The notes under the pieces are model-generated. The model saw only the letters and a list, made by a program, of their open reading frames with translations. It was not told the DNA's origin and made no database searches. A stretch of 20,254 nt of DNA from an uncultured Pseudomonadota bacterium. Its GTDB lineage: Bacteria; Pseudomonadota; Alphaproteobacteria; CACZRW01. Location: the NCBI GenBank assembly GCA_902783675.1, contig CACZRW010000069.1:1-20254 (forward strand), written 5' to 3'. Of this stretch, positions 14,078 through 20,254 are shown piece by piece. Made by a program: the position numbers and the translations under genes. Within the stretch, counting starts at the first letter, position 1. Every line of letters starts with the position of its first letter.

Positions 14078-16723
14078 CTATGCACCCAGCATCTTTTCAA
14101 TCATGACTAAAGCGTCACCGGCTCTTGCTTCATCGGGAGAACCGGCTTGCGCCATATCTGCTCTGCCGCCGCCGCCCTTGCCGCCCGCAGCCTCCGCCGC
14201 GGCTTTAACCAAGGCGACCGCATCAACTTTGGCCGTCAAGTCATTGGTAACCCCCACGACAATGGAAAGCTTCCCATCATTTTTGGCCAAGACCGCCACA
14301 ACGCCCGAGACGATTTTACGCTTCAAAGTATCCACCAAAGGCTTAAGCTCATTAGCAGGCACCCCTTCGACAATCTTACCCATAAAGGCAATATCGCCGA
14401 GCTTTTTAAAATCATCACAAGATGCGCCGGCACCACCGCCTGTCGCCAATTTTTTGCGCATATCGGCAAGCTCTTTTTCCATAGCTTTTTTGGAATCCAC
14501 AAGCGCTTCAACCCTTTGCGCCAAATCGGGAATAGCGGACTTTGCCTTTTCGGCGACCTTGGCAAGAATATCCCCTTGCTCACGATAGAACTTAACCGCG
14601 GACATACCCGCAACCGCCTCAATTCTGCGCACTCCGGCAGCAACCGCGGTTTCGTAAACAATCTTAAACGAACCTATATCGCCCGTAGCCGCAACATGAG
14701 TTCCTCCGCAAAGCTCCCTGGATACAAAATCATCATCGGATTTGCCCATGGTAAGCACCCTGACCTCGTCGCCATATTTTTCGCCGAACAGAGCCATTGC
14801 CCCGATATTCACCGCATCTTCCGGCGCCATAATTTTAGTAGTCACGGGCATATTTAAAAGAATGTTTTTATTAACGATATCCTCAACCGCGAGTAATTCT
14901 TTTTGCGAAAGCGCTTTTGTGTGAGAGAAGTCAAAACGCAAGTATTTGTCGTTTACCAAAGAACCTTTTTGCGTAACATGCTCGCCCAGCACCTCGCGAA
15001 GTGCCGCTTGCAATAAGTGCGTAACCGAGTGGTGAGCTCTGATATTTGCCCTACGCTCTGCGTCAATATCCAAAACCGCCGCATCGCCGACTTTAACCGA
15101 ACCCTTAACAACTTCACCGACATGAACGAACAAGTCACCGCATTTTTTAAGCGTATCGGTAACTTTCATTGCAAAGTCGGCATTCTTTATTATGCCGGTA
15201 TCACCGCACTGCCCGCCGGATTCTCCGTAAAAAGGCGTTTGGTTTAAAATCAGCATAACCTGCTCGCCCTCCTTCGCCGCCGACACTTCCTTACCTTCCC
15301 TTACTATAGCAAGAATCTGCCCTTCGGCGCTGTCGGTGGTATACCCGAGAAAGTCAGTTGCTCCGACCTTTTCGCGAAGTTCGAACCAAATCTTGTCCGT
15401 CTTTGCTTCGCCCGAACCGGCCCAAGACTTTTTAGCCTCGGCCCTTTGCTTATCCATAGCGGCATTAAAACCTTCAACATCAACCTCTATCCCTTTGTTA
15501 CGCAAGGCATCTTGAGTCAAATCCAGAGGGAAGCCGTAAGTATCATAAAGTTTAAAAGCCACATCGCCCGAGAACTTTTCGCCCTCTTTAAGCTCAGAAG
15601 TTTCGGAATCAAGGAGCTTAATTCCGCGTTCCAAAGTCTGTTTAAACCTTGTTTCTTCCAGCTTCAAAGTTTCCTCTATCAAAGACTGCGCCCTTAAAAG
15701 CTCGGGGTAAGTCTCCGCCATCAAAGCATTCAAAGCCGGCACCAGCTTATACATCAAAGGCTCTTTCGCCCCCATCATGTGAGCATGCCTCATGGCCCTG
15801 CGCATAATGCGCCGAAGCACATATCCGCGGCCTTCGTTTGAAGGCATAACCCCGTCCGCAATAAGGAAGCATGAAGCACGCAAATGGTCGGCGACCACAC
15901 GCAGCGAAGCCTTATCCTTGCCGTAAATATCCTTAATCCCAAGCTCGTCCGCCGTGGTAAGAATGAGCCCTTTCAAGCAATCCGTTTCATAATTATCATG
16001 CATCCCCTGCAACACCGCGGCCAAGCGTTCAAGCCCTGCTCCGGTATCAATAGAAGGCTTGGGAAGATTGATACGCTCGCCGTTTTCCAACTGCTCATAT
16101 TGCATAAAGACCAAGTTCCAAATCTCAACAAATCGATCGCCGTCTTGATCTTTAGTCCCCGGCATACCGCCGAAAACATGCTCACCGTGATCATAAAAAA
16201 TCTCGGAGCAAGGACCGCAAGGACCGGTATCACCCATTGCCCAGAAATTATCCTTTGTCGGGATGCGAATAATACGCTCATCGGCAAAGCCCGATATCTT
16301 TTTCCAAAGATTCCAAGCCTCGTCATCTTCGGCAAAGACGGTCATGCAAAGCTTGTCCTTGTTAATACCGAGCTCTTTTGTGACCATATTCCAAGCGAAC
16401 TCTATCGCTTGCGCTTTGAAGTAATCACCAAAGGAAAAATTCCCCATCATTTCAAAGAAAGTATGATGCCGACAAGTATATCCGACATTATCCAAATCGT
16501 TATGCTTACCGCCCGCGCGCACGCATTTTTGCGCCGTAGTCGCACGAATGTAGTCGCGCTTTTCTTGCCCCGTGAAGATGTTCTTAAACTGCACCATGCC
16601 TGCGTTTGTGAACATAAGCGTAGGATCATTGTGCGGCACCAAAGGACTGGAGTTTACGACGGTATGTCCGTTTTTGGCAAAGAACTCTAACCAAGTTTTA
16701 CGAATCTCATTAGTTGTTATCAT
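14078..16723 (-). CDS. alaS: Alanyl-tRNA synthetase
   Basis: AlaRS (881 aa, normal length) charges tRNA-Ala with alanine and corrects mischarging. The class II catalytic core is at the N-terminus (residues 1 to about 250), with TNAGMVQFKNIF, HHTFFEMMGNFSFGDYF and DTGPCGPCSEI. A tRNA-binding helical part follows. The editing domain carries the zinc/active-site set H565, H569 (HSVTH), C672 and H676 (CGGTH). The C-Ala domain with the coiled coil closes the protein, ending in the usual glycine-rich GGKGGGGRADMAQAG. The ATG at 16723 is preceded by AGAGAAG. The gap to the divL-like gene holds a strong inverted repeat. Confidence 0.98.
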   Translation of the reverse strand: MITTNEIRKTWLEFFAKNGHTVVNSSPLVPHNDPTLMFTNAGMVQFKNIFTGQEKRDYIRATTAQKCVRAGGKHNDLDNVGYTCRHHTFFEMMGNFSFGDYFKAQAIEFAWNMVTKELGINKDKLCMTVFAEDDEAWNLWKKISGFADERIIRIPTKDNFWAMGDTGPCGPCSEIFYDHGEHVFGGMPGTKDQDGDRFVEIWNLVFMQYEQLENGERINLPKPSIDTGAGLERLAAVLQGMHDNYETDCLKGLILTTADELGIKDIYGKDKASLRVVADHLRASCFLIADGVMPSNEGRGYVLRRIMRRAMRHAHMMGAKEPLMYKLVPALNALMAETYPELLRAQSLIEETLKLEETRFKQTLERGIKLLDSETSELKEGEKFSGDVAFKLYDTYGFPLDLTQDALRNKGIEVDVEGFNAAMDKQRAEAKKSWAGSGEAKTDKIWFELREKVGATDFLGYTTDSAEGQILAIVREGKEVSAAKEGEQVMLILNQTPFYGESGGQCGDTGIIKNADFAMKVTDTLKKCGDLFVHVGEVVKGSVKVGDAAVLDIDAERRANIRAHHSVTHLLQAALREVLGEHVTQKGSLVNDKYLRFDFSHTKALSQKELLAVEDIVNKNILLNMPVTTKIMAPEDAVNIGAMALFGEKYGDEVRVLTMGKSDDDFVSRELCGGTHVAATGDIGSFKIVYETAVAAGVRRIEAVAGMSAVKFYREQGDILAKVAEKAKSAIPDLAQRVEALVDSKKAMEKELADMRKKLATGGGAGASCDDFKKLGDIAFMGKIVEGVPANELKPLVDTLKRKIVSGVVAVLAKNDGKLSIVVGVTNDLTAKVDAVALVKAAAEAAGGKGGGGRADMAQAGSPDEARAGDALVMIEKMLGA

Positions 16724-16748
16724 TTTTACTTCTCTTTTCTTTATTAGA

Positions 16749-16775
16749 AATCAAAAAACATTTGCCGAATGTTTT
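16749..16775 (-). terminator. Inverted repeat with U-tract between divL-like gene and alaS
   Basis: On the minus strand AAAACATT (16775-16768) and AATGTTTT (16762-16755) form a perfect 8-bp stem around a CGGCA loop, followed by a T-rich stretch. It lies 34 bases past the divL-like stop and 26 bases before the alaS start. It reads as an intrinsic terminator for the rapZ-divL unit. If so, alaS needs a promoter very close by or within the terminator region; alternatively it is an attenuator or operator for alaS. Confidence 0.5.
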
Positions 16776-16808
16776 ACTCTCAAGCTTGCACCTTGTCCAT
16801 AAAAAAAG

Positions 16809-19151
16809 CTAATTTTCCAAAGGAAAAATCAAAGACACGGAAACGAACTTTCCGCTTTTTTCAAAACTTATTTGCCCGCCGTGCATACCGACCAAAGCCA
16901 GCATCAGCGAAGCCCCCGCACCAAAAAAGACCGTCCCTGGCGCTTCCATATCGTTAGGAGCAATATGAGGATTAAAGTTTATCCTGACGACCGAGAAATC
17001 ACTTCTCTTTTGCTTTTTAAGGCTTACACCAAGCACACCGCCCCGATAAGTAAGATTTATCATCGCATTAACGGCAAAGGACAGCATTTGCCTAAACCTT
17101 TCTTCATCTGCCTCAACAAAGATACCTTTAGCGAAATCGCTTTCCACTTCCACCGACTTACGCGCCGCCCTTTGCTCGGCACTTTGCAGCACATCGACCA
17201 TCATCTCGCTCAAATCTATCGGCCGCAAATCAAGCGAAGAACTGCCCGCTTCTGCCATGGCAAGGCTCATTAAGTCCGCGAACATATCCCCGACATCTCT
17301 TGCTTTTTCGGCAAAAATCTGCGCCCCGGGAACTTTTTTGGAAAGCTCATAAAGCTCACCCAAAGGAGCTTTAAAATTATCCGCCAAATCAGAAATAAAG
17401 CGCGAGCGAAGGGCATTCTTTCGCGTCATGATCTTTGAGGATTGCTCGTGCATGGCGGCCTTATGCACTTCGTTCGTAACATCTTCAAAAGTAATCAAAA
17501 TACCGCCGTCCGCCACTCTTGTCGCCGACACATCTAAAATCCGTCCGTCAAGCCGATTAAGGGTAAGCTGCGTATCCATATCCTCGGACAAAAAGCGCAC
17601 CATCTCATTTTTGAATCCGGGCCACTCTTCATCATTATCGGTAAAAAAGGGCTTGTGCTTTTCCACCAAATCCGAAAGCGTCGGTACCGTAGCCAAAAAC
17701 GCCTCGTCAAAGTCCCACAAGCTGGCATAGTGCGCGTTGTAAAGTTTAAGCCGCCCTGCGTTATCAAGCAAAACCACCGCCTCGTGAATATTGTCAATCG
17801 TGGCTTTTTGCACCTCAATCAAGGTCCTGTAAGAACTTTCAAGCGCAATCCTGTCCGTCACATCTTCATAGGAAAACAAAAGCCCTCCCAAGGGATGCGG
17901 CAACATAAACCGCCGCAAAATCTTTTGATTCGGCAAGTGCCAAAGACCGTCCCCCGGCTTTGAAACCGTTCTGAACAAATCCATTTCCTCTGCCTTAAAA
18001 GCGGAAAAATTGCGCACCTCGGGCGTCATTCTTTTCTCACGCAGAGCCTCTAAAAATGAGGAATATGTAGGGTGCCTGTCAAGCCAATCGGAATCAAGTC
18101 CCCATAATAACAAGAATTGCGAGTTATAAAACGAAAGCCGCGTATCAGCACCGAAGATACCGATTGCCGTCGTAAGGTTGGAAAGCACCCCGTCATGCGC
18201 TCCGATATAAGCCTTTAGCTTCGCCGCCAGCTCGTCCTCCTCGTCAATGGGGATCGCCATGCCTATGGTCGAGCGCTTAAACTCGCCGTCACAACCTTCT
18301 AAAAACTGCTCGGACAAGGCAACAAATCGCCGCTTCGCGCCCATGACGATATGCTCTTTGGCTGTTACCAGTTGCTTGCCGGCTCTGGCCGTTTTTGCCA
18401 TTGATTGCAGCTTGCGCAGGCTTTCGCCTCCGGCAATTTCCGCAGACTTGGCAATAACCTCGTCCGCATCCCGAAGTCCCACCGCTTCAACATACGCCTT
18501 ATTGCAATAATTAAGGTTAAGGTTATCGTCGCGGCTCCACAAAGGGAAAGGTAGCGCATCAACAATCGCCTTCACAAAATCATACTTATATTCAACATAT
18601 TTGTTCTCGGAATAAAGCTCGTCCATGGCATACGAAGTTTTAGTAATATCGCGGAACCAAATTGTGTCCGAAAGCGTGAGGCCATGAGCATTTTGCGCCC
18701 GACACCCGATAGCGATAATCCTTTGCTCGCTACCCGTCAAATGCACCTCGGCAGCAAAATTCTCGCCGGTCATAAGCAGCTTATCCACATACCGTAAAAA
18801 GGGCTGTTTATCCTTATCATCAAGCCGCTCAATCATATCATTAAAAGTGGCCTTCTCTCCTTTTTTAAGTCCGAATAATACCGCCAATCGTCGCGAGCAA
18901 ACTTGCCTCGGCGCCTTACCGTCGTAATCGTAAAACCAAGTAAAATAGGCGTCCGGAGCCATAAACAACATTTCATAAAATTGCTCCAGATGGAACCGAG
19001 CCTTAAACTCGGACAAAGTCTTTATCTTAAGCAGGCGAAAAAGCAAAACAAAGGCAACCAAGAAAGCCAAAATTGCCGCCAAAATTACACCCACCACGAA
19101 AAACGGGATCCGTATTTCTCCGCCGTTTAATAATGTCTCAAACAGATCCAA
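16809..19151 (-). CDS. divL: DivL-like PAS-domain protein with degenerate histidine kinase module
   Basis: This 780-aa membrane protein resembles DivL, the tyrosine-variant pseudokinase that controls CckA and the cell cycle in Alphaproteobacteria. One helix (residues about 14-44) anchors it. Three to four PAS-like regions follow at about 55-170, 190-300, 310-420 and 440-560, with family phrases such as VLSNLTTAIGIFG and EAVVLLDNAGRLKLYN. The dimerisation helix should carry SHELRTPL but reads ADNFKAPL, so Asp591 replaces the phospho-acceptor His. In the ATPase domain (about 650-778) an N-box-like FAVNAMINLTYRGG remains, but the DxGxG box is gone. The start is TTG at 19151 with GGGAG at 19165-19161; no upstream ATG or GTG is in frame. 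It lies 17 bases after rapZ. Family placement is good; true orthology to DivL is less certain. Confidence 0.75.
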   Translation of the reverse strand: MDLFETLLNGGEIRIPFFVVGVILAAILAFLVAFVLLFRLLKIKTLSEFKARFHLEQFYEMLFMAPDAYFTWFYDYDGKAPRQVCSRRLAVLFGLKKGEKATFNDMIERLDDKDKQPFLRYVDKLLMTGENFAAEVHLTGSEQRIIAIGCRAQNAHGLTLSDTIWFRDITKTSYAMDELYSENKYVEYKYDFVKAIVDALPFPLWSRDDNLNLNYCNKAYVEAVGLRDADEVIAKSAEIAGGESLRKLQSMAKTARAGKQLVTAKEHIVMGAKRRFVALSEQFLEGCDGEFKRSTIGMAIPIDEEDELAAKLKAYIGAHDGVLSNLTTAIGIFGADTRLSFYNSQFLLLWGLDSDWLDRHPTYSSFLEALREKRMTPEVRNFSAFKAEEMDLFRTVSKPGDGLWHLPNQKILRRFMLPHPLGGLLFSYEDVTDRIALESSYRTLIEVQKATIDNIHEAVVLLDNAGRLKLYNAHYASLWDFDEAFLATVPTLSDLVEKHKPFFTDNDEEWPGFKNEMVRFLSEDMDTQLTLNRLDGRILDVSATRVADGGILITFEDVTNEVHKAAMHEQSSKIMTRKNALRSRFISDLADNFKAPLGELYELSKKVPGAQIFAEKARDVGDMFADLMSLAMAEAGSSSLDLRPIDLSEMMVDVLQSAEQRAARKSVEVESDFAKGIFVEADEERFRQMLSFAVNAMINLTYRGGVLGVSLKKQKRSDFSVVRINFNPHIAPNDMEAPGTVFFGAGASLMLALVGMHGGQISFEKSGKFVSVSLIFPLEN

Positions 19152-19168
19152 ACCCGTGAACTCCCACT

Positions 19169-20038
19169 TTATTTACTACCTATTTCACGGTGCCGAATAA
19201 CCACTTCCTTGCCCGCCTTCAAAAGCCACTTTGCCACTTCTTCCGCCACGAACACCGACCTGTGCTGCCCGCCGGTGCAACCGATTGCGATGGTAAGGTA
19301 ATTTTTCCCCTCTTGCTCATACTTTGGAATTAAGATGTTTAAAAGGTTCTTGAGCGCTTCCATAAGCTGCCCGAAATCCGCGTCCTTACGAATGTAATTT
19401 CCGACTCTTTTATCCAATCCCGTAAGAGGTCTTAGCTTAGCATCATAATGAGGATTGAGAAGGCACCTGACATCAAAAACCAAATCCGCATCCAAAGGAA
19501 TCCCGCCGCGATAAGCGAAACTCATCACCGTGATAAGCATACCTTTATCCGCCATAAAGCAAAAAATCTTTTGCGTCATATGCTTAAGCTCGGCGGCCGA
19601 AAGCTCGCTTGTATCAATAAAATTAGTCGCAGCCTCATCAAACCCGACAAGCATTTTTCTTTCTTTGGCAATCCCCTCCAAAAGCCCCGCCTTGCCCTTG
19701 GCAAACGGGTGCGTGCGCCGCGTCTCTTTATACCTTCGCACAATAGTTTTATCGTCGCAATCAAGGTATAAAATCTTGGCTTTTATATTTGCTTTTTTAT
19801 TAAGCTTTAAAAGCATATCCGCAATTTTTTTGGTTGAGAAAGCCTCGGTAAAAGTATCAACGCCGATGGCAATAGAGCGCTTACTTTGCTCTACCGCGAT
19901 AAAAGACTCGATCATGGATAAAGGAAGCCCGTCAACGACCCGAAACCCGCAATCCTCCAAGGTATGCAAAACCGTAGTTTTTCCCGCTCCGGAAACCCCG
20001 ACAATCAATAGCACACTGGTTTTGGTTTTAGTCGCCAT
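19169..20038 (-). CDS. rapZ: RNase adapter/nucleotide-binding protein RapZ (YvcJ family)
   Basis: RapZ (289 aa) is a P-loop protein. In Escherichia coli it binds glucosamine-6-phosphate and delivers the small RNA GlmZ to RNase E, thereby setting GlmS levels for amino-sugar synthesis. In other bacteria the role is less clear. The Walker A motif is GVSGAGKT at residues 14-21, followed by LEDCGFRVVDGLP, the family signature. The C-terminal domain shows IAIGCTGGQHRSVFVAEEVA and ends with VVIRHREI, as usual. The ATG at 20038 has GAGGGAG 7 bases upstream. In many Alphaproteobacteria rapZ sits with hprK and PTS genes; here its neighbours are rlmN and a divL-like gene. Confidence 0.93.
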   Translation of the reverse strand: MATKTKTSVLLIVGVSGAGKTTVLHTLEDCGFRVVDGLPLSMIESFIAVEQSKRSIAIGVDTFTEAFSTKKIADMLLKLNKKANIKAKILYLDCDDKTIVRRYKETRRTHPFAKGKAGLLEGIAKERKMLVGFDEAATNFIDTSELSAAELKHMTQKIFCFMADKGMLITVMSFAYRGGIPLDADLVFDVRCLLNPHYDAKLRPLTGLDKRVGNYIRKDADFGQLMEALKNLLNILIPKYEQEGKNYLTIAIGCTGGQHRSVFVAEEVAKWLLKAGKEVVIRHREIGSK

Positions 20039-20058
20039 ACACTCACTCCCTCTTTACG

Positions 20059-20080
20059 GCAGAGTTTATAAACTTCCTGC
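20059..20080. promoter_or_regulatory. Palindrome upstream of rapZ
   Basis: A perfect 12-bp palindrome, AGTTTATAAACT (20063-20074), is flanked by GCAG on one side and, after two extra bases, CTGC on the other. It lies 25-42 bases upstream of the rapZ start, in the 86-base gap after rlmN. It could be an operator or a leader hairpin. No regulator can be named. Confidence 0.3.
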
Positions 20081-20124
20081 GCCTAAAGCAACGAAGATTT
20101 TTTAAATCACGAGCCGTTTAACTT

Positions 20125-20254
20125 TTAAGTAGCGGATTTTGATTTTAGTTGACCGCAAGCCGCCATGATATCTCGCCCTCGTGATGCTCTGATAGGCGCA
20201 GTGTAACCCGCCTTTAAAAGTATCTTTTGAAATCTTTCCACCCGAGGCATAGGC
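20125..20254 (-). CDS. rlmN: 23S rRNA (adenine-2503-C2)-methyltransferase RlmN, C-terminal end (partial)
   Basis: The last 42 residues of a gene that enters from the right edge. The reading frame gives KAGYTAPIRASRGRDIMAAC followed by GQLKSKSAT and a TAA at 20127-20125. The RGRDIMAACGQL ending is the diagnostic C-terminus of RlmN, a radical-SAM enzyme that methylates A2503 of 23S rRNA and A37 of some tRNAs. The Cys in AACGQL corresponds to the C-terminal catalytic cysteine (Cys355 in Escherichia coli), which forms the covalent RNA adduct, so the active end is intact. The rest of the gene is outside the window. Confidence 0.93.
   Translation of the reverse strand, partial: PMPRVERFQKILLKAGYTAPIRASRGRDIMAACGQLKSKSAT

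Noticed and set aside
14147..14857. A 236-residue open frame on the plus strand
   Set aside because: It is antisense to the 3' part of alaS, including the editing-domain CGGTH codons, and has no recognisable motif.
15884..16690. A 268-residue open frame on the plus strand
   Set aside because: It lies entirely antisense to the catalytic part of alaS, whose protein is conserved end to end. The translation shows no recognisable family.
16724..16808. T-box riboswitch or other tRNA-sensing leader for alaS
   Set aside because: The 85-base gap is too short, no T-box core is visible, and such leaders are typical of Firmicutes rather than Proteobacteria.
1..20254. Mobile elements, defence systems, CRISPR arrays, tRNA or rRNA genes
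   Set aside because: None of their hallmarks was seen. Almost every base belongs to recognisable core genes, and gaps are short.

Overview
The window looks like core chromosome of an alphaproteobacterium, perhaps an anaerobe or facultative anaerobe. Four things point that way: a divergent DivL-type PAS/kinase-like protein, a bamE gene divergent from a yceD-rpmF-plsX-fabH block, a BatA/BatB-C/BatD aerotolerance-type cluster, and a class III (oxygen-sensitive) ribonucleotide reductase. GC content looks moderate, below that of most free-living Alphaproteobacteria. A host-associated or gut lineage is therefore possible, but this is inference only. No tRNA, rRNA, insertion sequence, CRISPR array or phage gene was found. 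No stretch longer than about 150 bases lacks a gene.

Layout, left to right. Bases 1-148 are the nrd promoter region, with two NrdR-like boxes one 32-bp step apart. Bases 149-3212 (+) encode anaerobic ribonucleotide reductase in three genes: NrdD without its glycyl-radical tail, a separate 63-residue protein that carries the glycyl-radical motif, and the radical-SAM activase NrdG. Bases 3252-3689 (-) encode the lipoprotein BamE, which is divergent from the (+) block at 3763-6665: YceD, ribosomal protein L32, PlsX and FabH. The rest is on the minus strand. Read in the direction of transcription it runs: the 3' end of rlmN (at the right edge), rapZ, a divL-like pseudokinase gene, alaS, batA, a batB-batC fusion, batD, and mrcA (PBP1A), which converges on fabH.

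How the genes work together. The nrd genes supply dNTPs without oxygen. yceD-rpmF-plsX-fabH ties ribosome supply to the start of fatty-acid and phospholipid synthesis. The bat genes and PBP1A act in or across the inner membrane on the envelope. The two bat junctions have the same spacing: each stop codon is followed by one C and then the next ATG. rapZ and the divL-like gene are 17 bases apart and probably co-transcribed.

I found no clearly undescribed multi-gene system. The observations most worth checking are the split NrdD with a free-standing glycyl-radical peptide, the paired NrdR boxes, the DivL-like protein with Asp in place of the phospho-acceptor His and a degraded ATP site, and the BatB-C fusion whose MIDAS metal site looks lost while the BatA site is intact.
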